This document shows positions 23,261-45,484 of a stretch of 64,000 nucleotides of DNA, piece by piece. The stretch covers positions 1,907,501 to 1,971,500 of the forward strand of contig SPDT01000013.1 of the NCBI GenBank assembly GCA_008477525.1, read 5' to 3'. The notes under the pieces were generated by a model. The model saw nothing but the letters and a program-made list of their open reading frames with translations. It was not told the DNA's origin and did not search any database. This DNA comes from Hypomyces perniciosus. Lineage: Eukaryota; Ascomycota; Sordariomycetes; Hypocreales; Hypocreaceae. Position numbers and translations under genes: made by a program. Numbering within the stretch: the first letter of the stretch is position 1; every line of letters begins with the position of its first letter.

Positions 23261-24812
23261 ATACTACTATTCAATAATAACTAATTCTCTTTATCTTTAA
23301 ATAGCACTTTATTGCAATTTTTTATAATAGTAGGATATATTTAAGGAAATATAGGAATTTTAGTATATTAGTATATTATACAGTAATTAGCTGAGAACTG
23401 CCTATTATAAATAAAAAAATATATACTGGAATAAAAGTATATATAATAGCAGTAATAGTGGCGAGAGAGTTTACTTAATTAAAAGTAACTTAAAGGTTTA
23501 AGCGCTTTAAGTTTTAGCAGTAATACTATTTATTTACGATAGACTCTTTCTCTTTTTGTTTTTTAGTTAGGCTTAACTTTTATTGTATTAATATAAGGTT
23601 CTTTTTATATTAGACTTATAGTAGTGCTATTATAGATTAGGTTTTTATTAACCGCTATTATATAATAAAAAAGCAATACTAAAGCATTTACTTTATTAAT
23701 AAGGGGCTTTTAAGAATATTAAATTAATGCCTTAACAGTATTAATAAATTAACAGGCAATTAAATTATATAATTTATTATTTAAGAAACAATAAAAATAT
23801 TTCTTAAAAGCAGCTAGTATAATATAAATTAATATAAAAAGTTTTACTTTTTAATAGTATAAAACTTATATTTATTATTATAGTATTAAAGAGGTTTTTT
23901 TTTTAACTTTATATTTTATTTAATTAAAAGGTTAAAATAATAATAGTATAAGGCGGGGCGTTTATAGCGAGTTAATAGTGGCTAATAGTTATATCTATAT
24001 AAGAACACTTATTAGGTTAAGTTGCCAGCGGCTTTACGGCGTTTTGCTGGCGAGGGCGTAGTAATCTTAAAGGGAGGGTATTCTAATAGAGACGTAACCG
24101 AGATAGTATTGGCTATAAGTAAAGACAGGCTTGCTATATTAAGGTTCTCGGATACTGCAGGATCGCTGTTATTTTCTAAAACCAGGCTATAAGTGTATTA
24201 GATAGGAAGTTATAGTAAAGAATTAGCTATAGAAAATTTATAAAGCGGCGATATCTATCGTAAAAGGAAAAAGAGAATTTATAGTAGCAGGCTAAACTAA
24301 GAAAAGAGAACTGCTATTATATAATAGGTTAGCTGGTAATAAGAAGTAAAAGGAAGGAATACTTATAGAGAAAAGCGCCTATAGGGAGAGAGAGGGCGAG
24401 AGAGAGAGAGAGATAAAGAGGAAAAAAAGAAGGAAAAAAGAAAAGTAAGCGGGAATTAAAGTTATAAAAGAAAAGAAAAGTAAGGCAAGAATATATATAG
24501 TATACTTGCACGCGCTAGTAAATTAAAAGAAGAAAAATAAAGTGAATTATTTATATATTAACAGTAAAGGGTTGGCTTATTATATAGGATTTCTCTACTA
24601 CCCTTTAAGTCTAATTATATAGAAGTATGCTTTTGAACTATAAGGTTAAAAGCTTTTTAAGCTATTAAATATATGCCGAAGTGTTTAAGTCTGGGGCTTA
24701 AAGAAGCGTCTGTATAGGAAATAGTTGTTGCTTAATATAGTAATAGGGTATTAAAAGCTGGAAAGGAGCTGGTTAGATATAGGGTCCTTGCCGGCATTAA
24801 GGTTAATGCTAT
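23261..24812 (+). other. Gypsy-A 3' region before LTR
   Basis: No frame could be recognised. 24,000-24,810 is purine-rich and GC-moderate, with a GA-rich run at about 24,385-24,415. The minus-strand frame at 24,329-24,511 is only the complement of this purine run. Confidence 0.5.
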
Positions 24813-24823
24813 GAAAGGGGGGG
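24813..24823 (+). other. Polypurine tract of Gypsy-A
   Basis: GAAAGGGGGGG, five bases upstream of the 3' LTR. Confidence 0.65.
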
Positions 24824-24828
24824 CAGCC

Positions 24829-25090
24829 TGTTAGGAGACTAGAAGCTCCGGAGCTTTTATAATATTATATAGGCTGGAATGTATATATAAAAGCAACTGT
24901 AGTCCCTGAAGATATAGAACTTTAGAGACCAGTAAACTACTGCTGCTACACCTAATTATTAGTTTCTGGCTTATTACCTGCTTGTTAGTATCTATCTCTC
25001 CTCCAAGTAACTGCTCTTTAACCTCCTCTACTCTTCCCTAGGGTCGCAGCCCCTCGCCCGATCCGTCTGCCCCAAAGAGGGTCTCTGACA
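24829..25090 (+). repeat. Gypsy-A 3' LTR
   Basis: 262 bp, TGTTAGGAGACTAGAAGC to GGGTCTCTGACA. A TATA-like box (TGTATATATAAAAGC) lies near 24,880 and a pyrimidine-rich stretch near 25,000-25,060. TG/CA ends, only lightly RIPed. The matching 5' LTR is not in the window. Confidence 0.75.
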
Positions 25091-35333
<10,243 letters not shown>

Positions 35334-35339
35334 TTAAGT

Positions 35340-35930
35340 ATTTATTTTTAGTCTAGGTTTTTTTCTGCTTTAGTCTATAATTAACCTATTCTAAGAAGAA
35401 ATCCATATATACGAATTGGATAGGGAAAAAATCAGCCCCCCCTCATAGACGAATGTTAATATCCCCTTAGTATATCGTCCTTGGAAACTTAATATTTAGC
35501 AAGTAATACACTTTGCCGTAAGGAAGCAGGCCGGTCGAAATCCAGAGTGACAATACTACCCCAAGTATATCTGCCAGATGGAAGTCGATTCAATGAATCC
35601 AAAGAACTCCTATGTCGCTGTGAAGCTAGGCATAACCAAATAAGAAAGAGAGATAGGCCGAGAGCTTGAATAAAATTAAGTGTATGAAATGGTCTATTGG
35701 GTGCAGTACCGTAGTCGATACAGCATTAAAGCATCTCTGGCTAGCCAAAACATAAAGGCAACTTACACCGAACATAAAGAATACAAAAAGATACTCATGC
35801 AACCAGGGCTGCTTTTCGTTCAAATCAAATCAAATATTCTATCAAACAAACAAACAAATAAAGCTATTCCCAAGGATCAAATAAACAAATATATGAGGCC
35901 TGATATTTGATCGATTTAATCAAATATGTT
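35340..35930. other. GC-normal island, no identified gene
   Basis: About 590 bp of balanced sequence with no RIP look, between the TTA microsatellite and AT-rich repeats. Two overlapping frames (35,626-35,823 minus, 65 codons, hydrophobic; 35,680-35,910 plus) have no known motif. An AACAAACAAACAAATAAA run near 35,846 resembles LINE tails. A near-palindrome, ATATTTGAT-7-ATCAAATAT, lies at 35,904-35,928. Confidence 0.5.
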
Positions 35931-36029
35931 AAGGTAGTTTAGCCTTAGAATATTATTATTCCAGGGCCAGGATATATAAAAAAATACACCCAAGGTAAGC
36001 CTCAAAGGCCTTACCTGGATATATAATAC

Positions 36030-36103
36030 CTGCAGCAAGAATTAAACCTACAACCTCTGTATAATAGATAACTATTATAAGAAATTATACCACTATATAA
36101 GCC
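36030..36103 (-). other. tRNA-like (SINE-like) segment, degraded
   Basis: On the minus strand the sequence has an ATATAGTGGTAT box-A-like start and, 35 nt after GGTAT, a box-B-like T-arm: stem GTAGG/CTTGC around the loop TTTAATT. No acceptor stem can be paired, so it is not a working tRNA gene. A similar arrangement occurs at 45,782-45,847. Confidence 0.35.
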
Positions 36104-36139
36104 TTTTAATTAATTATACAGATACCCTTTATTATAATA

Positions 36140-37619
36140 CCCGTTGGTGGGTCCTCTGGAAACCAACTAAAAGGACTTCGCCTTTTAGTTAGGCATAAAA
36201 TTCATAAGCTACCGCAAAAATCGAGCCACTTTAGCTTTCCCCTCAATTAGTTTAATTTAGGCTATAATCTCTATGTAACTAAAATAATAACCTATATTGA
36301 CCGACTATTCGCTATTATAATAACCCAAGTCAATGCTTTTAAAGCCGCTGCTGCTATAATAGCTGATCGCAATCGCCCTCCTCGCCTAAGTGTAAGAAAG
36401 CCTTTTTCTGTTTACGCTGCTATTATTAAATTCGGCGTTAATCGGGCAAGTATAACCTAAACCGTCGCCTCTCTTGACTGGGCTAATCTTTATCCCCTCT
36501 CTCTTAGGCGGCTATAAGCCCTGATAAACGATAAAGATAACTCCTTTATTGCATATATTAGCTGGCTTTAATAAAGCGGATTCCCTGTAATTAAAGTATA
36601 GGTTATAAGCGCTATTAATAAACTTTAATAACGATAAGACCTAAATGCGCCTGGCCTTAATAAAATATAGTATTTAACTAAGCGGCTAATTTATTATAAG
36701 TATTAGTTTTAAAGAAATCTGCTGCTGAAATATAGTAAGCAGGAAAAAGAATATAAAAAAGTAGAGAAAGCAGTAACTTTAAAAGGCTAAGCGCTATATT
36801 TATAAAAGATAGATAAGTTAAGGAAGCAGTAGTATAAAGATAAAGTCTATATTATTAATGGCTGCAGAAAGACCTTAACTTTTAAGTAATAGCTTAATTA
36901 TATAGGAAAAAAGGATAAATTCCTGCCCTTTAAAGCTTTCAATAAATAGTTTACTGACCTTTTTAATAGGAAAAGAGATAACTTTATTATTAATATAATA
37001 GGATTTTAAACTCTTTATATTAAAGAAGTTATCCGCTAAGCCTTTAAGCGACTATTAATCCTTTATTAAATACTAAAATACTTTTATGAAGGTAGAGATA
37101 AAAGTTTTATTAATATTTATTTTAAGACTTTTTGCAATCAAGATAATAACAATAAGCTAGTTAAGCTTATATAAGGGATTATATAAAAGGCTATATAAAA
37201 TTAAGATTATAATAATAATAATAAGCTAGTTAAGCCTATATAAAGGACTATATAAAAGGCGATATAAAATTAAAATTATAATAAAAACAAGGAAATAGAG
37301 ATACTATAATTGCTACTAATAATAATTATTATAAGCTAGCTTAAAAAGTTATAAAAGAAGATATAAAGGGAAATAGCTGCTTAGTATACAAAAAGGGACA
37401 ACATTAAAGAGTAATATAGTTTTAATCTAATATTTAAATATAATAATACTATATAAAATTCTATACTTTTCCCTTTTTTATAATAAAAATAGCCTTAATT
37501 GAAATAGAAACTATTTATACACTAATCAAGCGGCTTGATTTTTGCAGTGGCTTATGAATTTTATACTTAACTAAAAGGCAAAGTCCTTTTAATTGGTTTC
37601 TAGAGGACCTATTAATGGG
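36140..37619 (+). mobile_element. Non-autonomous DNA transposon with ~93-bp TIRs, TA target
   Basis: 1,480 bp starting CCCGTTGGTGGGTCCTCTGG and ending, as its inverted match, CCAGA/CCTCTAGA-like sequence to AATGGG, flanked by TA at 36,138-36,139 and 37,620-37,621. The TIRs stay alignable for about 93 bp (36,140-36,232 and 37,527-37,619). Each TIR holds an inner hairpin, AACTAAAAGG-6-CCTTTTAGTT (left 36,165-36,190; right 37,569-37,594, one change). TA target and TIRs point to the Tc1/mariner-pogo superfamily. It is too short for a full transposase and no DDE domain was found. Confidence 0.75.
36270..37480 (+). pseudogene. Pogo-like DNA-binding protein remnant
   Basis: RIP-broken plus-strand frame inside the TIR element. 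Around 36,545-36,700 it reads FIAYISWLQ.SGFP and later DLNAPGLNKIQYLTKR. This resembles the CENP-B/Tc5-type helix-turn-helix of pogo transposases (WI..L...GFP, then DP.APP....W..RF). Downstream is Lys-rich sequence, then a direct duplication of about 67 bp at 37,145-37,285 (AATAAGCTAGTTAAGC...). Catalytic motifs are absent. Assignment by pattern only. Confidence 0.45.
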
Positions 37620-37621
37620 TA

Positions 37622-38456
37622 TATAGCTAGTAGGCTTAAATATAAATTTAGTTTAATAATACTAGATAAGGCCGCTTTACGTGTATCGCGATACTATAAT
37701 AATAATAATATTAATAAGTAAAAAAGAAAAGTAAGGAATTAGGCTAGGTATAGTTAATATACTTATTTTCAGCTATTTAGGATTAATTTACCTGCTTAAA
37801 GAGCTTTATTATCTAATTTCCTATTATTATAAAATAATAATAGCTATAGCGCTTATATTCCTTTTACCTCTATAACAGGATATTGTTAAAAAGGAGGGCT
37901 AAAAAGTAAGGATTTCAGTGTATTTGGGTAACCTTCCTATTCTGGCTAGACCCGGAATTAGGCCCGACACTAGGACCGAGTTCTGGAGGAACTTCGGTGT
38001 AAGTCAGGAAATTTCTGTTATCTTCAACGATAACAATTAAGCTAGGACCAGCTACCCCGCCTACCCTAGACTCAATACAATGGCTATAATGGCTATTGTA
38101 GAAGACAAAGCTATTGTTTATACAATCACTTCTACACCAGCCGCACATACACTAGATATTCTATAGCTTCTAGCTATTAGATCAGTTACAATTCAATTGT
38201 TTATCCATTGTTAACCCAATTAGACTCTCAGTCGTTCCCTTATTGCTGCATTATGTACAGCTTCCTAGAAGCCACATATAAATAAGGTTCATTATAACCT
38301 TGTTACTTTAACAGATATTAATGCATATTTACAATAAAAGAGCTTTTAATTAAGTAAAAGAGGCTTTAAAAGCGCGGCCAGTTAATTATAATACTATAGA
38401 TAGGCTAGAGTGGCAGTTAATAAAGTATTGGGAATAGCTTTATTAACTGGGGGGTA
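37622..38456 (+). mobile_element. Copia-D: 3' untranslated remnant
   Basis: Homologous to 21,960-22,308 of Copia-C, including AAAGCGCGGCCAG and the polypurine tract ACTGGGGGGTA. Pol is missing; the DNA transposon lies directly to its left. Confidence 0.8.
37884..38313 (-). mobile_element. Solo LTR, 581-bp family, copy C (430 bp), TSD GATAT
   Basis: TGTTAAAAAGGAGGG to TTGTTACTTTAACA, flanked by GATAT at 37,879-37,883 and 38,314-38,318. It lacks about 151 bp relative to copies A and B, lost between short CTATT direct repeats. The corresponding empty site is in Copia-C near 22,170. It is the least mutated of the three copies. The open frame at 37,915-38,148 is fortuitous. Confidence 0.93.
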
Positions 38457-38720
38457 TATTAGGTTAAGTAGGCCGGGGCCTTACCATTTATTAGCGCTAG
38501 GGAGCTTTTATCTGCTTATAAAGTAGATATAAGCTAATATATATATTGTATTAGTGATATATTAGACTCTATAGGTACTGTAAGCGCCTGTATATAGCTT
38601 TTTCTTTATGTTGGCTATATATATATATAGCGAGGCCACTATAGTATATTCTCTTTTATAGAATCAAGCTTTATTTCCTATCTCTCTATACTCTATATAG
38701 CTGTAACGCGCTCTGTTACA
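38457..38720 (+). repeat. Copia-D 3' LTR
   Basis: 264 bp, TATTAGGTTAAGTAGGCC to GCTCTGTTACA, the same family as the Copia-C LTRs and more RIPed. Confidence 0.88.
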
Positions 38721-39580
38721 TTTAATTAATTATAAGTTTACTTTTATCCTTAAACCTATAATAATACCTTTATAGCCTAGCCTTTATCTTTAAACCTTAT
38801 ATTTATAAAAGATTAATTATAAACGAGATAAATATAAATCCCTTAAACCTTACCCTATAGCTTAATTTCATTTAATAGATTATAATTTTAACTATTAAAT
38901 TAATACTTTTCCTTTTTTTTAAAAACCTTTAAGTTTAATAGTAATAGTAACTATATATATTTAATGAATATAATTATTAAAAATAATAACTTTTATTATT
39001 AATTTTATTTCTTAAATTAAATAAAAAAGAAAAGCTTAGTTTAATAAAAGAAATAAAATGAATATTTAAATAAGAAATTTTAAAGTAAATAACTAAAAAT
39101 TAAAACCTTAAAATATAAATTAAAGTTTAAATTAAAGCTTTAAATATAGCTTTACTATTAAAGAAATAATAAAAGCTTTAAAAATAAACGTCTTTTAAAA
39201 GTTTCTTAATACTATAAACATTTAAGTAATTAAATTAAATAAATTTAATCTTATTAGATTATTTATAATAAACTTTAAAAAAGCACCTATTATTATACCT
39301 TTTATATTATTTAAATAAGTTAATTTTAATAAAGTTAATAATAATTATTTTAATATTAATATTAATAGTAAAGTTATTAGTAATAATAAAATAATTAATC
39401 TTTTACTTTAATATTAGCTAGTAATTTAATATAGTTTAATACTATAAATACTTTATTACTTTACTTTTAACTGTTTTATAAAGAATATATTATTAAAAGA
39501 TATTACTTTTACAATAAAATTATAGGCTATAACTTTAATAAATATAATAAGAAAAAGTAGTTTAATATATATTAAAAAAT
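38721..39580. other. AT-rich, nothing recognised
   Basis: RIP-saturated stretch without identifiable frame. Confidence 0.5.
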
Positions 39581-39673
39581 TATTAGACCATAAATCCTAT
39601 AAAAGTAAGGCTCTATATAATCTATATAGATAAGTAACCTTATATACTATATAATATACCCCCTAGGTGCAAT
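39581..39673 (-). repeat. Short LTR-like relic, copy 1
   Basis: About 93 bp, closely similar to 50,425-50,517 (shared AGATAAGTAACCTT-type core). Its GACCATAAATCC end is shared with 45,852-46,060. The boundaries are inferred from that shared end and a TG/CA-like start (TGCACCTAGGGGG on the minus strand). Confidence 0.5.
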
Positions 39674-39689
39674 AGTTTAGATAGAGCGC

Positions 39690-39704
39690 CTATATTCCCT
39701 GTTT
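39690..39704. repeat. TSD of LINE-2, 3' side
   Basis: GCCTATATTCCCTGT, one C/T difference from GCCTGTATTCCCTGT at 45,619-45,633 when read as G-to-A on this strand. Confidence 0.8.
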
Positions 39705-39879
39705 TTTTTGTTTTTTTTATTACTATTTACAACCACTCTATATCTAGGTATAATAGCCTTATTTAGGCAACAGGTTAATAAGAGCTAGGGGGCTAGACCC
39801 TATTCGCTATATTTTATTAAATAAAGGAAAGTTTTAGTATATTCTTAGTCTATATTTTATAAAGGGGGGCTATATAGGT

Positions 39880-42800
39880 TTACCTCTTTTACTAGCTTTT
39901 AGAAAGCCTCGCTCCCTTTAGGTCCTAGTAGGTATATAACTGGTCTCTCGCCTTTTAGTATTTTAAAGAGGAAGCTCCTTATTATACAGTATTCAGTAAA
40001 GTGCCCCAGCTCCTTAAGGGAGCCGCATCTGCAATAGGATTATATATTATAGCCAAAATAGTTATAGTAGCTTTAAAAGTCTTTATAACTAGACCTTTCT
40101 GCTAATAGCCTATATAAAATAAATTAAAGGAGTTTTAGTTTTAGGGGATTCGGCAGTGCTCTTAGGTCTTATAGTTAATAACTTTTTAAGGCATTTACCT
40201 TTTAGTATTTCTCTTAAAGGGTTTTTCTTTCTACTTTTGCCTAGCGCTTACTATATACTAAAGTACTCCAGCTCTATAAAGGGAGGTTAAAGGCTATCCC
40301 TTCCTTTACTAATTTATCCGCTATTTTATTGCCTTATATATCTTTATAGCCTAGTACTTAGGAAATAAACACTTTATAGGGGTATATCTCTTTTACTATA
40401 TATTAAAACCATATAAACTCTTCTTATAATAAGGTTAAGGCTTTGCTTAATAGGCCTTTAACCACTAATATATTGTTAAGAAAGATATATATTTCGTTAA
40501 TTCTAGGGTTATTCTTTATAAGTTTAGCTACTGTTTTAATCGCTTTAGCAGCTCCCACAGCTTTTATGTTATAAACCTCTATGTTAGTAAATAGCCCGCA
40601 GTCCTTATAGACTTTAACTTTATAATATATTACTGCTCCCTATCTAGTCTTCCTATTAAATTAAAAGCTGTCTAAGTAAACTACTGCTATTAAGGTTAGC
40701 AATAAATCTATTAATTTAAAGTGTTTCTGCATAGCTACCTCCTTCTTAAATGTTTTAAAGCTTAGGCCGGCTTTAACGAAATAGGGTTTATAGGCGAAGA
40801 AAGTAGGTCAGATAGACCTGCCAATAAATCTAGCTATCCTTTATAAGCGAGTTGCAGGGAGCTAGACGTTTAGTCTGTTAATCCTGTCAGTTAGCGGATA
40901 GGAATAGTCTAGGCCTGCGAGTCGGGCAACGTTTCTCAGTTTCGCCTAGGCGAGAACTGTAAATGCAGGTAAAATACTAGACTTTCTGTAAAGCACTGGG
41001 ATAAAGGTAGTCTTTTAGACTAGGAAAATAGCGCAGGCTGCAGTTTTAAAGGCCTTATCTAGTTTTACTGTAAGGTTATTAATGCCTATATTTACTATCC
41101 TACTTAAATTATTCTTAGATTCTCTCTTTAAGCCGGGCTACTATACCTCTATACTATATAGGGCAACTAATAGTACGCAAGCCTTAACTACTATAGCTAC
41201 TATATTAAAGGGGGAGCCTTTTCAGGTCTTATTAAGGCTCCTTAAAAAGTTAGCTGTCTTTAAGGCCTTACCCGCCTAGGCCTTTATATATTTTTTAAAC
41301 AACAACTTAAAGTTAAGAATAACGCTAAGCTATTTTATATATTCTTTAAGGTTAACCTATCTTCCTTCCAGTATTACTAGGTATTAAAAATTAGGTCTAT
41401 ATCTCCTATAAAAGTAAAGGAGTTCGGCTTTATTTAAAGCAAAAGAGATTACATTTTCCTAACCCTACCAGACCGCCTAATCTAACTCATTTTATAATAT
41501 TACTAAAGTATAGCCTATATAAAGGCCTATAGCCAGGAAGGCGATATTGTCTATATAGCTAAAACGTTTATTGCTAGCCTATCCTATTCCTAAAAGCAGG
41601 GCAATATATAGTATAAATAAGATTAGTAAAAAAGGGGATCCTTAAAGAGTTCTGTACTTAAATTTACTGCAGGGGAGGGTAATGCTATCCCCTTTCCAGA
41701 TAGAGACTATATAGTCGCTTAAAAAAAACTTTACCTATCTAATAAACTAATCTAGCTATCCCTATTCTTTAAATTAAAAGGTTATATAGTTTTTTATTAT
41801 AATATTAAAAACTCTTAAAATATTAAAAGTAAAGATTAATGCCTTTTCTCCTTTAAAAAGTACTAGTTCTATATTATAAATAAAGTAAGCGAGGAGGTCT
41901 ATAGCGCTCCTCTTTAGTAAAGCTCTGAAATATTATCTTAAAAATACTTTATACTTAAATATATCTCTTATAATCCTTCACGCTAATAGCCTCTTTAAGC
42001 CTTTACCTATATATAATAAAAGTAAAATTAACTGCTAAGCTTTATACTTAAAGTAGTCTGCCTTATTTAGTTTAAGTATAAAGGTTACTTTAGCATTTTA
42101 AAAAAAGGCTAAGTAATATTTAATCTTTAGGTATCTTTTAAAGAGCTTATATATAAAGTCGTAAACTGCCGGCTAGGCTATTTTAAAAAGTTTTACTAAG
42201 ATCTTGTTTGCTTTAAGGGCAGTATTCCCTGCTTTAGTAATAGCTTTTATTACTTCTTCTTTACTTAGTTCCTTATTTTAAAGGATATTTTTAAAAGGGC
42301 GGACTAAATAATCCTAAAGGGCATTAATATCTTTAAACGCTTCCCTGCATTTAAAGACTATCCTCTATAAAAAGGTAACTCTATTTATTAAATCTATAAC
42401 CTAATAGTCCCTATTTATTAAAAGTAGTGGTTAGAATTAGTTAATAGCCTTCCTTTACTTAGCTATTTAAAATATACCTTTGCCTAGTCTTGCCGCAGCT
42501 ATAATTAAGTCCTAGTAGGCTGCTTTCTTTTATAAAATAGTTATACGCAAGGTCTTCTTAGCAGCTTCTCTTTCTTTAAATATATTAACAGTCGCTGTTA
42601 CAGCCCTTTATACCTCTCTGCAGTTATAGTCCTACTATAGTGCGCTGTAGCTGTTTTAATACCTTTTCTTCTTGGCCCCTATTATAGTAGTAGTAAAGAG
42701 GTTTTATAAAGCCTAGGCCACTCTGTCTAAGTCCTTTTATATAACACTATTAAGGTCTAGGTCTAGCAGGCAGGATTTATAGCTATATATTAATTAACTA

Positions 42801-43560
42801 AAGTCTAAAAGGGATTTAAACAGGATATAAAGCTTGCCTTTAATAGTTAATAGGGCTATTAAGTCTAGTAAAGTAGTAATAAATATAAAGTAGTCTAACC
42901 TTATATCCAGTTATCTATCTACTACTATTTAAGCAGCTATATTAATAAAGACTAAATTAATTATATTACTGTAACGGTTAGTTAATATATTAATAAAAGA
43001 GGGAGAAAGACCTGCTCCTTCTACCTATTCTTTTACCTAGTTTCCTGCAATATTAATCCTACCGCCAGGTTACTAGGTCTAGTATATTGCATTAAAGTCT
43101 TTAGCTATAATAATTCTTAAAAAGGGGCGCCCTTATCCTTTAAAGATATCTATTATAACGGTTTCAGTTGCCTTATAGTAAATATTAACAATAATATAGT
43201 CGCAGACCTATATGCAGTATATATTATAGTCCTTAAATCCAACTAGTTAAAGTTAAGTTACTAGTAAGTTAAGCAAGATCTTAATATATATAAAGATTAA
43301 AGGGGGGTCTTATATCCAGTCCTTTAAAAGGTTAAAAGTTCTATAGCCTAGGTAGTTCTTTGTTTATCTATATAGGGAGGTGTAATCCCATCTTGCCTAT
43401 AATTCCTGTATTAAAATAACATTAAAGCCGCCCTTTTATATAAAAGAGAGTGCAGTATTGTAATATTCTAGTCTTTATCCTATATTTACCTGTAAGACCT
43501 AAAAGCCGAGTTTTCGGCAGTTTAATCGCTAAAGTATACTATTCATTTAATATCTATATT
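39880..43560 (-). pseudogene. LINE-2 ORF2: APE endonuclease, reverse transcriptase, RNase H
   Basis: Reading downward from about 43,545: an endonuclease/exonuclease/phosphatase start (F*VLQVNIG, then NTALS, family LQ.N.......H..A). RT follows, with its catalytic box reading FSYIDNIAFLAIG near 41,560 (ancestral YVDDIAFLA). RNase H lies at about 40,720-40,240: VYLDSFQFNRK, NEIYIFLNNILVVKGLL, and SQVLGYKDI*GNKIADKL (family VPGHKDIPGNEIAD). The C-terminal Cys/His tail matches the intact LINE-3 copy. It would nick target DNA, copy the RNA and degrade it. Inactive through many TAA/TAG codons. Confidence 0.85.
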
Positions 43561-43599
43561 AATATTATTATCAGTAACTTAAATAGCTAACTCTAATAG

Positions 43600-45484
43600 G
43601 GATAGGGCGTCTAATAGGATACAGATAAAGGACTCTATCGAGACTCCTAGTACTGGCCGCAATAGGGCAAGAGTCTAGCTTAAATAAAGGTTTATAGGGC
43701 CTATAGGTTAAGGTATAAAAGAGCTTTTTACCAGGGCAGAAAAGATTAACTTGCCTTTACCGTTATTTGCGACAGGCCTTTTATCCTGGCCTTAAAGGGC
43801 CAGGGTAAAGGTAGCCTCTATATACAAGTCCTATATTACTCCCGCAGCTCCTGTAAAGTAAATATAGGTGCAGGTATCTTCACTTTAAATTATCCTTTAA
43901 AAGATTACTTTAAGTCTATCTATATTAATATTTAGGTATATTTTAATAAACTTAATTATCTTAAATTTCCAGATAGCCTAAAGTTAATCTTTAATAGGCT
44001 ATTTAATCCTGCTATCTTTACGCTTTAAATATACTATACAGTTTAGTACTATAAATAAATAAAGTCTATTACAGTTAATATATTATTTAGGGTTTATGCA
44101 CTTTCTATATAATAACCTGCTATACTTCTTGCAGCATTCTATATAGTTGTAAGCCTTAAAATTATAAAAGCCTAGGCAGTAGTTGCATTAAGTAATCTAT
44201 ACCTTTAAGATTAGCTGTTTTGCAGGGGCAGAGTATTTAAACAGCTTAAAGCCAGGTTTAACTTTATCCCTAAACAAGATAATCCAGTTTTAAGAGTTAA
44301 TGTCTTCTTTATACTATAATAGTTTATACCTAGCGGGGGGGGGCACTAGACTTAGCCTAAAGCTGCGCTTTTATAGCGACTAAAGGGTTAATGGGGTAGG
44401 TCCTTTTAATATCGGTAAAGTAATAGGGGACTCCTTATACTATAAAAGTTTATTAACTTTCCGCTTCCTCTAGTTTTATCCTTTCTTTAGTAAATTCTAC
44501 TTTAAAGAAAAGGAATTTATTACAGGAATTTTAATCTTTAATTTAGATAATAAAGCCTATATATACCTTTTATAAATATATAATATTTATATAGTTAAGT
44601 CTGCAGAATTTAATAACGCTGCTCTTAGCCTTGACAGCAGTATTCTTTCTCTAAATATAGTCTAAGGGGACCTAAAGGAAGATCCTGTTATTAAGGGCTC
44701 TAAAGTTAGCGTCCTTATTAAGGTTTTTCTTTAAGTTATCTTTAATGTTTTTTATTGTCTTTTCCTTTTATTTAGTTATTGTAAAAGGGAAGGGGATTTT
44801 AGTAGGTTATATACCTCGCTTAACCGCCTCGGTATAGGATACTATAAGGCCCTTACCTGGCTTACTAGTAGGTAGGAGCAGGTCGTCCTTATCTAATAGG
44901 GTAGGGCTTATAGGGTTGCATAGGCCAGTAAAAGCTTGCTTTTTTATAGCCTTAAAATATTAAGCATTATCATTATTAGTGCTTAATTCTTTAAGGGTTA
45001 AAATACCCCTTAAATTATAATGCTAGGTAGCAGTAAAGTTAATAAAAGATTTCTAGAAAGCTTTTATAATCTATAAAGCGGCAGCTTTATAATATTTCCC
45101 TTTAAGTATAGCAAAGTAGATGTCAACAGCTTTAAAGGTGCCTAGTAGTATTTCCCTGTAAGCGTTCCTAATTTCCTTTTTTTCTATATATTACTCTGCT
45201 AGGCAGTTATAAAAAGATATATTAAAGGGTTTATATAGGCTTGCTATTCCCTTAAAGCCAGGTTTAAGGGTTTTATTGCTAAAGTCGATTTTTAAGGCTT
45301 TAGCGTTTCTAAAGCAGACTTCCTTAATCGGGCGCTTTTTAGGTGTAATGGGCAGCGCGAACGGGTTTGTAATGCCCGGGAGAGCTGGGGTGGCCTCTCT
45401 TTAGTCTTAAGGGTTCGTTGCCAGCCCGGCGGCGGTGGTGATTTGGGTGGGTTAGGCGTCCGAGAGGATAGAGGCGGCTGCCAT
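43600..45484 (-). pseudogene. LINE-2 ORF1 (RNA-binding, Cys-rich)
   Basis: Starts at an ATG at 45,484 (MAAASILSDA, then a TAA in place of CAA). The first hundred codons are only lightly damaged: LPGITNPFALPITPKKRPI and KALKIDFSNKTLKPGFKGIA. Near 44,210-44,050 there is a zinc-knuckle region with the spacing C..C, then ECCKK, then later Cys residues (NYCLGFYNFKAYNYIECCKK, originally with more Cys and His). It would bind the element RNA. The downstream edge is approximate. Confidence 0.75.

Noticed and set aside
24329..24511. 60-codon minus-strand Phe/Leu/Ser-rich membrane-like frame
   Set aside because: It is the complement of a GA-rich simple repeat upstream of the Gypsy-A LTR.
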